A stretch of DNA of 64,000 nt from Lichenicoccus sp965277665 (GTDB lineage Bacteria; Pseudomonadota; Alphaproteobacteria; Acetobacterales; Acetobacteraceae). The notes below the pieces were generated by a model, which was not told where the DNA came from, searched no databases, and saw nothing but the letters and a program-made list of their open reading frames with translations. Every line of letters starts with the position of its first letter. Position 1 is the first letter of the stretch. Made by a program: the position numbers and the translations under genes. The DNA lies in the NCBI RefSeq assembly GCF_965277665.1, contig NZ_OZ255835.1, positions 1,116,001 to 1,180,000 on the forward strand, given 5' to 3'. Of the stretch, positions 1 through 7,644 are shown in pieces.

Positions 1-108
1 CCAGATCAGGTCGTCCACCGAGAGCCGGGTCTCGGCGACCAGCCGGCGGGTGAAGCCGTCATGGCGGTTGCGTCGCAGGCGGGTGCTCGGATAGCGGCCG
101 ATGGTCAT
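1..108 (-). CDS. hemB: delta-aminolevulinic acid dehydratase (porphobilinogen synthase), 5' end only
   Basis: The first 36 codons are present and the rest lies beyond the window edge. HemB condenses two 5-aminolevulinate molecules into porphobilinogen in heme synthesis. The translated start reads MTIGRYPSTRLRRNR, followed by FTRRLVAETRLSVDDLIW, which matches the conserved HemB N-terminus (P-S-T-R-x-R-R, then RxLVxE and DLIxP). The ATG at 108-106 is preceded on the minus strand by an AGGG-type ribosome-binding site. Only the N-terminus is visible, so the catalytic lysines and metal ligands cannot be checked. Confidence 0.85.
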   Translation of the reverse strand, partial: MTIGRYPSTRLRRNRHDGFTRRLVAETRLSVDDLIW

Positions 109-178
109 GCGGTGCCCTGACTGGTCGTCTGATGAAGCCGCTTTATCCGTCAGCCGACGACGCAAAGCGACCCCCCAC

Positions 179-402
179 CTAGTGTCCCGAACCAGAAGTT
201 CGTAGGACTTCTGGTTCTCAGTGGACACTAGGCTTATCAACAAGATAGTGGCCTCCTTGTCTCCAAAATTCGCGTGCGAATTTCAAAGGCAGGACACTAG
301 AGCCTGATCGTCTCAGGCTGAACCAGCCTGAGACGTGAAGCAGTCTCTAGATCAATCTGGTAGAGCAAGTTTACCGGCTCAACTTGAGCCGGTCTTGCTC
401 TA
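179..402. repeat. array of four TA-bounded hairpin repeats
   Basis: This gap between hemB and the insertion sequence consists almost wholly of inverted repeats. Hairpin A (179-231) has CTAGTGTCC/GGACACTAG ends and a GAACCAGAAGT/ACTTCTGGTTC stem. Hairpin B (246-299) has TAGTG/CACTA ends around AAATTCGC/GCGAATTT. Hairpin C (298-349) has TAGAG/CTCTA ends around CGTCTCAGGCTG/CAGCCTGAGACG. Hairpin D (361-402) has TAGAGCAAG/CTTGCTCTA ends around ACCGGCTC/GAGCCGGT. B and C share one TA dinucleotide. No reading frame is supported here. The units resemble REP or MITE-like palindromes. Confidence 0.8.
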
Positions 403-1184
403 GGTCATGTGGACGGATTTGGACAAGATGAGGCCGCAGGCGAAGGCCACGATTGACTCGTAGTTCTGCCGGGTTTTCTCGCATCGCAATGTTACTCGCT
501 TGAAGCGCTTGAGCTTGCCGACTGCCTGCTCGATACGGGCGCGAGTTTTGTAGAGCAGCCTCGGGAAGTGCCTGGGGCTGTGGACGGTGATCTTGCGGAC
601 CGGAATCAGTGGGACGATGCCAAGCTTTCGTGCTGCGCTTCGGTTGCTCTTGGCGTCGTAGCCTTTGTCAGTCAGCACGGCACGCGGCTTGATGTCGGGA
701 CCGATGCCGAGCAACAGGGGGAACTGCGGGCTGTCGTTGGCCTCGCCGCCGGTCAGATGGAAGGCGAGTGGCTGCCCATCGAAGTCGGTCTTGAGGTGGA
801 TTTTGGTCGAGAAGCCGCCGCGCGACCGGCCAAGCGCCTGATTTTGCTGCCCCCTTTTGCACCTGCGGCCGAGACATGAGCGCGAACCGTAGTGCTGTCG
901 AACATCTGCACGAGGTGCGCTCTGGGGCTGAGTTCGGCCAGCGACTGAAAGAATGCCTCGAAGACACCGCTGTTGCTCAGCCGCGAGAACCGCTTCCAGA
1001 CCGTGTTCCAGAGCCCGTATTCGGCTGGCAGCGCCCGCCACGAGACGTTCTGCAGCGTGAAGAAATGCAGCGCCTCGAGAAAGCGTCTGTCATCACGAGC
1101 CTTCTCGCCCCGCCTCGGAAGACAGCCCCGGAAGACCTCCAGAACGATCTCCCAATCCTCCTCGCTCATCCGCGTCAGCATCAA
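400..1184 (-). CDS. IS5-family transposase made by a -1 programmed frameshift
   Basis: Two overlapping minus-strand frames encode the transposase. The first, from 1184, carries the N-terminal DUF4096-type region (MSEEDWEIVLEVFRG, WRALPAEYGLWNTVWKRF). The second carries the DDE core, with TDKGYDAKSNR and RARIEQAVGKLKRFKR. The frames meet at an A4G5 run at about 851-859. Slipping back one base there gives AAGAKGGQQNQALGRSRGG, the usual family sequence, and a 261-residue product. The length 785+1 is divisible by three, consistent with one -1 shift. The TAG stop (400-402) lies outside the IS, in the flanking hairpin. I read this as functional rather than a pseudogene. Confidence 0.88.
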
Positions 1185-1264
1185 ACAGGTCCACTTCTGC
1201 CGACCCGCTATGAATCACTGATCGACCGTCTTGTGAATCCCTGGCCGATTCCGTCCACATGACC
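403..1264 (-). mobile_element. IS5-family (IS427-like) insertion sequence, 862 bp, apparently intact
   Basis: The element begins GGTCATGTGGACGGA at 403 and ends with the reverse complement TCCGTCCACATGACC at 1264. This gives 15-bp perfect terminal inverted repeats that continue imperfectly for a few more bases. It is flanked by TA on both sides (401-402 and 1265-1266), within a CTAG context, as expected for IS5-family target duplication. It holds one transposase coded in two overlapping frames. It sits exactly between hairpin D (361-402) and hairpin E (1265-1325), which would share a TA if the element were removed. Confidence 0.9.
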
Positions 1265-1366
1265 TAGAGCAGCGTCCGATCAATTGGGATCGCCTCGCGA
1301 TGCCAATTGATCGGACGCTGCTCTATCAAACGACAAGCAGAGCATGATCGATCGGATCATGCTCTA
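1265..1366. repeat. two further TA-bounded hairpins (E and F)
   Basis: Hairpin E (1265-1325) has TAGAGCAGCGTCCGATCAATTGG paired with its reverse complement, a long near-perfect stem around GATCGCCTCGCGATG-type loop sequence, ending CTGCTCTA. Hairpin F (1339-1365) pairs GAGCATGATC with GATCATGCTC. The same F arms recur at 34172-34196. E directly abuts the right end of the insertion sequence. The remaining bases up to the antitoxin start hold no obvious gene. Confidence 0.8.
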
Positions 1367-1453
1367 GCGGATGCGCTCCGACTGCCGCACTGACTGCTTG
1401 CTGCGCCGAATGGAAGCGAATATGGTGACTACAGTGGTCGCAGGGGACAGGTG

Positions 1454-1693
1454 ATGCAGCAGATCCAGCTTCGGGATGCCAAGGCGACGTTGTCGGCGGT
1501 GATCGACCAGGCGCGGCAGGGCGAGCCCTGCATCATCACCCGGCATGGCAGGCCGGAGGCGGTCGTGCTCGGTTTCGACGAGTGGCAGCGTCTCTCGCAG
1601 GTGCCGTCGTTCGGCCGCTTGCTGATGGCGGCCCCCCTCGATGCGGACGACGTGCCGCCCCGCCAGGACGGGTTGCGACAGGTCGAGCTCTGA
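1454..1693 (+). CDS. Phd/YefM-family antitoxin
   Basis: This 79-residue protein (MQQIQLRDAKATLSAVIDQA, then GEPCIITRHGRPEAVVLGFDEW) matches Phd/YefM antitoxins. Their N-terminus binds DNA as a dimer and their C-terminus masks the toxin. The ATG at 1454 is six bases after AGGGGA; an in-frame GTG sits just before it at 1451. The PIN-domain toxin follows after four bases, so the two are cotranscribed. By family analogy the antitoxin with its toxin represses its own promoter. The operator is not obvious, and the hairpins upstream may separate it from the IS. Confidence 0.88.
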   Translation: MQQIQLRDAKATLSAVIDQARQGEPCIITRHGRPEAVVLGFDEWQRLSQVPSFGRLLMAAPLDADDVPPRQDGLRQVEL

Positions 1694-1697
1694 GCTT

Positions 1698-2168
1698 GTG
1701 TATCTCGTCGATACCGACGTGCTGTCGGCCGGCGCGCCGACCAAGGCGGTTGCCTCGCCGGCCTTGTCGGCCTGGATGGATCGCAACAGCCTCGGCCTGT
1801 ATCTATCGGTGATCACGGTGGCCGAGCTGGAAGACGGAATTGCCAAGAGCCGCAGGCTGGGAGCGACCCGCAAGGCCGACCGGCTCGCGGAGTGGCTGCA
1901 GACCCTGCTGCATCTCTACGGTGCCCGGGTGCTTCCCGTCGACCTGGACGTCGCGCGGCTCACCGGAGCGCTTGCCGACCGGGCGCGCGCCGCGGGGCAG
2001 GCGCCCGGGTTCGCCGACCTCGCCATCGCCGGCACGGCCGAGGCGCGTGGCTACACCATCCTGACCCGCAACCTGCGGCATTTCGGCAGGCTCGGCGTGC
2101 CGGCGCTCGATCCGTTCGAGACCGTGCCGGCGCCGATCGCATGCGGGACACCGAGGCTCACTGGATGA
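1698..2168 (+). CDS. PIN-domain toxin (VapC/FitB type)
   Basis: Starting at GTG 1698, four bases after the antitoxin stop, this 156-residue protein begins MYLVDTDVLSAG. PIN-domain acidic residues are visible at D5 (and D7), E43 (TVAELEDGI) and D107 (GFADLAIAGTA). The TRNLRHF motif near 123-129 is typical of FitB-like VapC nucleases. Such toxins cleave RNA in a Mg2+-dependent way and are blocked by the partner antitoxin. No ATG fits the N-terminus, because the domain begins right at this GTG. The 3' end overlaps the convergent permease gene by 11 bases. Confidence 0.88.
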   Translation: MYLVDTDVLSAGAPTKAVASPALSAWMDRNSLGLYLSVITVAELEDGIAKSRRLGATRKADRLAEWLQTLLHLYGARVLPVDLDVARLTGALADRARAAGQAPGFADLAIAGTAEARGYTILTRNLRHFGRLGVPALDPFETVPAPIACGTPRLTG

Positions 2169-3615
2169 TGCGGGCGTGCTGCCGGCTGTAGCCGAAGTAG
2201 ATCACGAAGCCGATCGCCAGCCAGACGAACAGCCGCACCCAGGTCAGCCCGTCGAGCGACACCATCAGGGCAAGACAGGACAGGATGCCCAGGATCGGGA
2301 TGATCGGTCCCCCCGCAACCTTGAAAGCGCGCGGGCGGTCGGGGTCGCGCCGGCGCAGCACCAGCACGCCGCCGCAGACGATGACGAAGGCGAGCAGGGT
2401 GCCGATCGAGGTCATGTGGCCAAGCTCGCTGATCGGCAGGAAGGCGCACAGCACGCCGGTCAGGCCCATGAACAGTAGGTTGGAGCGCCAGGGCGTGCGC
2501 CAAGTCGGGTGGATGTCGGAGAAGAAGCCCGGCAGCAGCCCGTCGCGCGACATCGCGTAGAACACCCGGCTCTGGCCCAGCAGCAGCACCAGCATCACCG
2601 AGGTGAAGCCGCAGATGATGCCGAACTTCACCAGCTCCTTGAGCCAGTGGTACGGCGTCATGTCGATGGCGCTGGCGACCGGGGCGGCGTCGTTCAGCAT
2701 CGCCTTGTAGTTGACCAGCCCGGTCAGCACCAACGAGAAGGCGACATAGGCCAGCGAGCACACCACCAGGCTGCCGAGAATGCCGATCGGCATGTCGCGC
2801 GAGGGATTGCGGGTCTCCTGGGCCGCGGTGGAGACCGCGTCGAAGCCGACATAGGCGAAGAAGATCGTGCCGGCGGCGCGCATGATGCCGGAATAGCCGA
2901 AATGCCCGAAGGTGCCGTCGTTCGGCGGGATGAACGGGGTGTAGTTGGCGGTGTTGATGTACGGGATGCCGAAGCCGATCACCGCGAGGATGACGGCGAC
3001 CTTGATCACCACGATCACCGCATTCACGCGGGCACTTTCCGAGATGCCGCGCATCAGCAGAAACGAGATGGCGACGATGACGAACACGGCGGGCAGGTTG
3101 ATCAGGCCGGCGGCGGTGCTGCCGTCGGCGAGCTTCACGGTCTCGAATGGCGATGCGAGCAGGCGCGGCGGCAGGTACAGGCCGAAGTCGCGCAGCAGCG
3201 AATTCACGTAGCGCGACCAGCTCACCGCCACCGTCGCGGCACCGACCGCATATTCCAGCACCAGGTCCCAGCCGATGATCCAGGCAACCAGCTCGCCCAG
3301 GGTGGCGTAGGCATAGGTGTAGGCGCTGCCGGCGATCGGGATCATGCTGGACAGCTCGCTGTAGCAGAGCCCGGCGAAGCCGCAGCCGACGGCGGCGACC
3401 AGGTAGGAGATCACCACCGCCGGACCGGCATTCTCCGACGCGGCGATCCCGGTGAGCGAGAACAGGCCGGCGCCGATGGTGCAGCCGATGCCGAGCAGGA
3501 TCAGGTTTACCGGTCCGAGCACCCGGCGCAGCGCGTGGCTGTCGTCGGTCGCCTGCAGGCTCTCGATCGATTTGCGTCGCCAGAGCGAGCCGTTGGTTGC
3601 GGTGGCCTGCGACAT
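2158..3615 (-). CDS. APC-superfamily amino acid permease
   Basis: This 485-residue inner-membrane protein has about 12 to 14 hydrophobic segments. The first carries the unwound-helix motif GIGCTIGAGLF (residues 42-52) that binds the substrate carboxylate in APC transporters. FFAYVGFDAVSTAAQE (about 257-272) is the TM6 signature of the cationic amino acid transporter (CAT/YfnA) subfamily. It probably imports amino acids by cation symport; the substrate cannot be read from sequence. It stands alone, convergent with the toxin and divergent from glyA. The ATG at 3615 follows GGGAGAC-type ribosome-binding sequence. Confidence 0.9.
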   Translation of the reverse strand: MSQATATNGSLWRRKSIESLQATDDSHALRRVLGPVNLILLGIGCTIGAGLFSLTGIAASENAGPAVVISYLVAAVGCGFAGLCYSELSSMIPIAGSAYTYAYATLGELVAWIIGWDLVLEYAVGAATVAVSWSRYVNSLLRDFGLYLPPRLLASPFETVKLADGSTAAGLINLPAVFVIVAISFLLMRGISESARVNAVIVVIKVAVILAVIGFGIPYINTANYTPFIPPNDGTFGHFGYSGIMRAAGTIFFAYVGFDAVSTAAQETRNPSRDMPIGILGSLVVCSLAYVAFSLVLTGLVNYKAMLNDAAPVASAIDMTPYHWLKELVKFGIICGFTSVMLVLLLGQSRVFYAMSRDGLLPGFFSDIHPTWRTPWRSNLLFMGLTGVLCAFLPISELGHMTSIGTLLAFVIVCGGVLVLRRRDPDRPRAFKVAGGPIIPILGILSCLALMVSLDGLTWVRLFVWLAIGFVIYFGYSRQHARIIQ

Positions 3616-3728
3616 TCGACCTGTCTCCCTGATCCCCCGGCGTGGACGCCGGACGTTTCGTGTTTTGCCGGGCCGGGCGGGCCCGGGCGGTTCCGCCGGC
3701 AGCCTTGCCGCGCTAGGATGGCGGCATC

Positions 3729-3754
3729 AGTTGAACGCACTAGTTGAACGCACT
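3729..3754 (+). repeat. 13-nt tandem duplication upstream of glyA
   Basis: AGTTGAACGCACT occurs twice head to tail (3729-3741 and 3742-3754) in the gap between the divergent permease and glyA genes, about 40 bases before the glyA start. It is one of several short tandem repeats at gene edges in this window. No role is evident. Confidence 0.85.
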
Positions 3755-3795
3755 TGCACCCCGCATGCCAGCCCCCGGCAGCCAGGAGCCGTCCG

Positions 3796-5124
3796 ATGCC
3801 CGATCATTCCCTGCCTGGCCACCCGACCGACGCCGCGCGACACCCGGATCTGCAACGGTTCTTCTCGGCCTCGCTGCACCAGGCGGACCCCGAACTGGCG
3901 GCGGCACTCGACGCCGAGATGGTCCGCCAGCAGGACGGCATCGAGCTGATCGCCAGCGAGAACCTGGTCTCCAGGGCGGTGCTCGAGGCGCAGGGCAGCG
4001 TGCTGACCAACAAGTATGCCGAGGGCTATCCGGGCCGGCGCTACTATGGCGGCTGCGTCGAGGTCGATCGCGCCGAGACGCTGGCGCTCGACCGCGTGAA
4101 GCGTCTGTTCTCGGCCCAGTACGCCAACGTGCAGCCGCATTCCGGCGCGCAGGCCAACCAGGCGGTGTTCCTTGCGCTGCTGAATGCCGGCGACACCATC
4201 CTGGGCATGAGCCTGGCCTCCGGCGGCCACCTGACGCATGGCGCGGCACCCAACCTCTCCGGCAAGTGGTTCCGCGCGGTGCAATATGGCGTGCGGCGCG
4301 ATGACGGGCTGCTCGATTACGAGGAGCTGGAGCGGCTGGCCCGCGAGGAGAAGCCGCGACTGATCATCGCCGGCGGCTCGGCCTACCCGCGCATCATCGA
4401 CTTCGCCCGCATCCGTCGGGTGGCGGACGAGGTCAGCGCCTGCTTCATGGTCGACATGGCGCATTTCGCCGGCCTGGTGGCGGCCGGCCTGTATCCGAGT
4501 CCGCTGCCGCACGCGCATGTGGTGACCAGCACCACGCACAAGACCCTGCGCGGCCCGCGTGGCGGCCTGATACTGTCGAACGACCTCGAGCTCGGCCGCA
4601 AGTTCAACTCGGCGGTGTTCCCGGGCCTCCAGGGGGGTCCGCTGATGCACGTGATCGCCGCCAAGGCGGTGGCGTTCGGGGAGGCCCTGCAGCCGGAGTT
4701 CAAGCTCTACCAGCAAGCGGTGGTGGAGAACGCGCAGGTGCTGGCCGAGACGCTGATCGAGCAGGGGCTGGCGATCGTGACCGGGGGCACCGACAGCCAC
4801 CTGCTGCTGGTCGATCTGCGGCCGAAGCGGGTCACCGGCAAGGCGGCGGAGGCGAGCCTGGAGCGGGCCGGCATCACCGCCAACAAGAACGCCATCCCGT
4901 ATGATCCGGAGAAGCCGGCGATCACCTCGGGGATCCGGCTCGGCAGCCCGGCGGCGACCAGCCGTGGGTTCGGACCGGACGAGTTCCGCGCCGTCGGGCT
5001 GATGATCAATGACGTGCTGGATGGCCTGAGCGGCTCCAATGACGGCGCCAACGCGACGGTTGAGGCGGCGGTGCACGAGCAGGTCAAGGCGTTGTGCGGG
5101 CGGTACCCGATCTATCCGCGCTGA
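3796..5124 (+). CDS. glyA: serine hydroxymethyltransferase
   Basis: This 442-residue PLP enzyme interconverts serine and glycine while charging tetrahydrofolate with a one-carbon unit. The family motifs are present: IELIASENLVS, TNKYAEGYPGRRYYGG, the substrate loop QPHSGAQANQAVF, and STTHKTLRGPRGG with the Schiff-base lysine at about K249. The ATG at 3796 is chosen because AGGAG lies eight bases upstream and the length then matches the family. An upstream in-frame ATG at 3754 would add a non-conserved 14-residue tail. It is followed by paired hairpins that probably end transcription from both sides. Confidence 0.96.
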   Translation: MPDHSLPGHPTDAARHPDLQRFFSASLHQADPELAAALDAEMVRQQDGIELIASENLVSRAVLEAQGSVLTNKYAEGYPGRRYYGGCVEVDRAETLALDRVKRLFSAQYANVQPHSGAQANQAVFLALLNAGDTILGMSLASGGHLTHGAAPNLSGKWFRAVQYGVRRDDGLLDYEELERLAREEKPRLIIAGGSAYPRIIDFARIRRVADEVSACFMVDMAHFAGLVAAGLYPSPLPHAHVVTSTTHKTLRGPRGGLILSNDLELGRKFNSAVFPGLQGGPLMHVIAAKAVAFGEALQPEFKLYQQAVVENAQVLAETLIEQGLAIVTGGTDSHLLLVDLRPKRVTGKAAEASLERAGITANKNAIPYDPEKPAITSGIRLGSPAATSRGFGPDEFRAVGLMINDVLDGLSGSNDGANATVEAAVHEQVKALCGRYPIYPR

Positions 5125-5131
5125 GGTCGGG

Positions 5132-5251
5132 CTAGTGCACCAACCCAGACAAAGCGAGCAGCTTTGTCTGGGTTAAAGCTGCACTAGAATATTGATATAG
5201 TGCAGCTTTAACCCAAACAGACCGGTTCGGTCTGTTTGGGTTGCTGCACTA
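5132..5251. repeat. two related CTAG-bounded hairpins between convergent genes
   Basis: Hairpin 1 (5132-5187) has CTAGTGCA/TGCACTAG ends around AACCCAGACAAAG/CTTTGTCTGGGTT. Hairpin 2 (5198-5251) has TAGTGCA/TGCACTA ends around ACCCAAACAGACC and its complement. The two share end sequences and a related AACCCA core, so they look like copies of one element. They fill the space between glyA and the convergent aspartoacylase-like gene and could act as a two-way terminator. The last CTA (5249-5251) provides the TAG stop of the minus-strand gene. Confidence 0.82.
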
Positions 5252-6343
5252 TTCGGCCAGGAAACGGGCGAGCCGCATGGCGGTATGCCCGCGTGTCGGG
5301 CGCAGGCTCGGCATGACCAGCAGGCAGTCATCGTATGGGGTGTAGATCGGCACGGTGCCGTCATGGGCGATCAGGGTGCCCTGCCGCGCGATCACCTCGC
5401 CGCCGCGATAGGGCCGCACGAAGCTGAAATTGCTGGTGGCGGCGGTCACCGCGTGGGTCACCTCGGCGCACCGCCCGGTCGGGACCGAGGCCGCGTCGGA
5501 TACCAAGTCTGGGGTTTCCAAGTCTGGCGTTTCCAAGTCTGGCGTTTCCAAGTCTGGGGTTGCCAACTCCAGGTCGGGGGGCGCCGGCGTGGGCGCCTCG
5601 TCGCTCAGGCCGGTCTGGCGCAGCAGGCTTGCCACCGAGAGGCGCGCGGTGCGGACCGTGGCCGCTTCCCAGTGCGGCCCGGCCTCGACCAGGCAGGCGA
5701 TGCGCGGGTCGCGTTCGTCCGCGAAGCCCGCATAGTCGATCAGGCGCGGGCCGCTGCTATGGCCGCGGTCGGCCACCACCAGCGCCGGCACGCCGACGCT
5801 GCGGGCGAGCCGGCGGCCCTTCTGCGTCGGGCCGCTGAGGATGAGCGGATCGGACGGCCACAGCATGGAGTGCAGGTCGAGCAGGATGTCGGCGCTGTCG
5901 ATGATCGGCTGCACCGCGCGGGCCCGCGTGAGTTCGAGCGACTCGCGGCTGCTGGCCAACACGTCGCGGTCCCAGAGCCGGTTCATGTCCTCCTCGACGA
6001 AGCGCGACGCCGTCGGGTGCGCCGGATCGAAGCGCCCGAAGGCGGCGAGGTTGAGGAAGCCCAGCGTCAGCCTGCCCAGCCGCGGGCGGATGCCGCTGCG
6101 CAGCAGCCCGTCCAGCGCGATCGCACCGGCGATCTCGTTGCCGTGCATCAGCGCGGTGATGGCGACATGCGGGCCCGGGCGGACCGACTCGAAATGCATG
6201 AAGCCGGCGACGCCGCAATTGCCTGGCAGCCAGTCCGAGAGATCCGGGGCGGCCAGGCGAACCTCGAAGCGGGGCAGGCCGGCGGCGGCCAGCCCGGACG
6301 CCGTTATGCCGGGCAGCGGATACGGAGGCAGGTCGCCACTCAT
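5249..6343 (-). CDS. succinylglutamate desuccinylase/aspartoacylase-family zinc hydrolase
   Basis: This 364-residue protein belongs to the AstE/AspA branch of zinc carboxypeptidase-like enzymes that remove acyl groups from N-acyl amino acids. The zinc ligands fit HGNE (H67, E70) and DLHSM (H158), with MNRLW near 120-124 and a likely catalytic glutamate at 220 in LVEAGPHWE. A four-unit pentapeptide repeat (ETPDL) at about 262-280 forms a linker before the C-terminal part. It overlaps argE by four bases (ATGA), so both are translated together. No other ast genes are nearby, so the substrate is uncertain. Its stop codon lies in a hairpin repeat. Confidence 0.82.
   Translation of the reverse strand: MSGDLPPYPLPGITASGLAAAGLPRFEVRLAAPDLSDWLPGNCGVAGFMHFESVRPGPHVAITALMHGNEIAGAIALDGLLRSGIRPRLGRLTLGFLNLAAFGRFDPAHPTASRFVEEDMNRLWDRDVLASSRESLELTRARAVQPIIDSADILLDLHSMLWPSDPLILSGPTQKGRRLARSVGVPALVVADRGHSSGPRLIDYAGFADERDPRIACLVEAGPHWEAATVRTARLSVASLLRQTGLSDEAPTPAPPDLELATPDLETPDLETPDLETPDLVSDAASVPTGRCAEVTHAVTAATSNFSFVRPYRGGEVIARQGTLIAHDGTVPIYTPYDDCLLVMPSLRPTRGHTAMRLARFLAE
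5503..5562 (-). repeat. four 15-nt tandem repeats coding ETPDL pentapeptides
   Basis: CCAAGTCTGGGGTTT-type units (5503, 5518, 5533, 5548) differ by one or two bases and lie in frame inside the aspartoacylase-like gene. Unit number could vary by slippage without breaking the frame. Confidence 0.9.
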
Positions 6344-7548
6344 GTGTCCCGTGCCAGGCTGGCTTCCGGCGTAAGGCTGGCGTCCCGTGTGAGGCTGGAG
6401 CCGAGGCGGCGGATGAAGCTGTCGCAGGCCACCAGCTGGTCACGCGCGATCCACTCGTCGGGCTGATGCGCCTGGGCGATGTCGCCCGGGCCGCAGACGA
6501 TGCTGGCGATCCCCGCATTCTGGAAGATGCCGGCCTCGGTGCCGTAGGAGACCTTGCCGTGATGGTTGGCGCCGGAGGCCTGCTTGACCAGCGCCACCAG
6601 CGCGTGCTCCGGCGAGAGCGACAGCGGCGGCAGCGTGTCGAGCGGCTCGAAGGTGAAGCCGGTCGCCGGATCGACGCGATGCATCCAGCTTTCGATGGCC
6701 TCGCGCGCATGGCGCTGCAGGCGGGCGAGTTCCACCTCGGCGTCATCGCCGGGAATGGTGCGCCATTCCATCTCGAAGCTGGCGCGCCCGGGAATGATGT
6801 TCAGGATCGAGCCGCCCTCGACGAGCCCGGTATGGATGGTGCTGTGCGGCGGATCGAAGCCGTCCTCGCGCCGGCCCTCGGCCTGCAGGCGGCGGGCTTC
6901 GGCGGCGATCCAGGCGATCGCCTCGGCGCCGGCATGGATCGCATTGACCCCGTTCGCGGGCACGCTGGAATGGCCGGGCCGCCCGCGCACCGTGACCCGC
7001 ACGGACAGCCGTCCCTTGTGCGCCGTGATCGGCTTCATGCCGGAGGGTTCGCCGACCACGCAGACAGCGGGCCTGAGGCGACCGGCCTCGAGGTCGCGCA
7101 CCAGAACCCTGGCACCTGCGCAATCGACCTCCTCGTTGTAGGAGATGAACAGGTGCACCGGCCGCTGCAGCGGCAGCGCCTTCAGGTCGGGCACGGCGGC
7201 GAGGCAGGAGGCGACGAAGCCCTTCATGTCGACGGCGCCGCGCGCATACAGCTTTCCGTCCTTGCCGGTCAGCCGGAACGGGTCGGTGCTCCAGGCCTGG
7301 CCATCGACCGGCACCGTATCGACATGGCCGGAGAGGGCGAGGCCGCCTTCGACCTGGGGGCCGATGATGGCGTGCAGGTTCGCCTTTTCGCCGGTCTCGT
7401 CATGGGTCAGGCGATAGGAGACGCCTTGCCGGTCGAGATACGTCCGCACCCAGTCGATCAGCGGCAGGTTGGACCGGCGGCTCGTCGTATCGAAGCCGAC
7501 CAGCGCCTCCAGGATTTCCGGCGTGCTCATTTGGTCTGTAACAGCCAT
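6340..7548 (-). CDS. argE: acetylornithine deacetylase (M20 family)
   Basis: This 402-residue cytoplasmic metallohydrolase splits N-acetylornithine into acetate and ornithine. The M20 residues are in place: SGHVDTVP (H75, D77), GAVDMKGF (bridging D107), SYNEEVD (catalytic E139, metal E140), GEPSGM, and the dimerisation domain entry KGRLSVRVTVRGRPGHSS. The GDDAEVE and GTEAGIFQNAG segments are typical of ArgE. The C-terminus ends in imperfect 18-nt repeats (ASLTPE, ASLARD). It is coupled by ATGA to the aspartoacylase-like gene, which suggests a joint role in N-acyl amino acid turnover. Confidence 0.9.
   Translation of the reverse strand: MAVTDQMSTPEILEALVGFDTTSRRSNLPLIDWVRTYLDRQGVSYRLTHDETGEKANLHAIIGPQVEGGLALSGHVDTVPVDGQAWSTDPFRLTGKDGKLYARGAVDMKGFVASCLAAVPDLKALPLQRPVHLFISYNEEVDCAGARVLVRDLEAGRLRPAVCVVGEPSGMKPITAHKGRLSVRVTVRGRPGHSSVPANGVNAIHAGAEAIAWIAAEARRLQAEGRREDGFDPPHSTIHTGLVEGGSILNIIPGRASFEMEWRTIPGDDAEVELARLQRHAREAIESWMHRVDPATGFTFEPLDTLPPLSLSPEHALVALVKQASGANHHGKVSYGTEAGIFQNAGIASIVCGPGDIAQAHQPDEWIARDQLVACDSFIRRLGSSLTRDASLTPEASLARDT
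6350..6403 (-). repeat. imperfect 18-nt tandem repeat at the argE 3' end
   Basis: Three units around an AGGCTGG core encode the hexapeptide-like tail SSLTRD-ASLTPE-ASLARD at the very end of ArgE. Units differ at several positions, so this is an older repeat than those near 5503 or 7666. Confidence 0.6.
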
Positions 7549-7644
7549 CGCGGCAGTCTATACGGGGCGACCGGCGCGGCAATGGTGTCTGTGCGGGTGG
7601 CCGTGGATGCCGGCAAGCCGGCACCCTGCCGATCAAGGGTCACG

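Noticed and set aside
400..1184. Transposase as a frameshifted pseudogene
   Set aside because: The shift falls on an A4G5 run, restores the family sequence and gives one intact 261-residue protein with perfect terminal repeats, so recoding is more likely than decay.
6466..7644. Long N-terminal extension of the first glycosyltransferase
   Set aside because: The extension is antisense to argE and unlike any glycosyltransferase. ATG 7645 with AAGGG upstream is the likely start.
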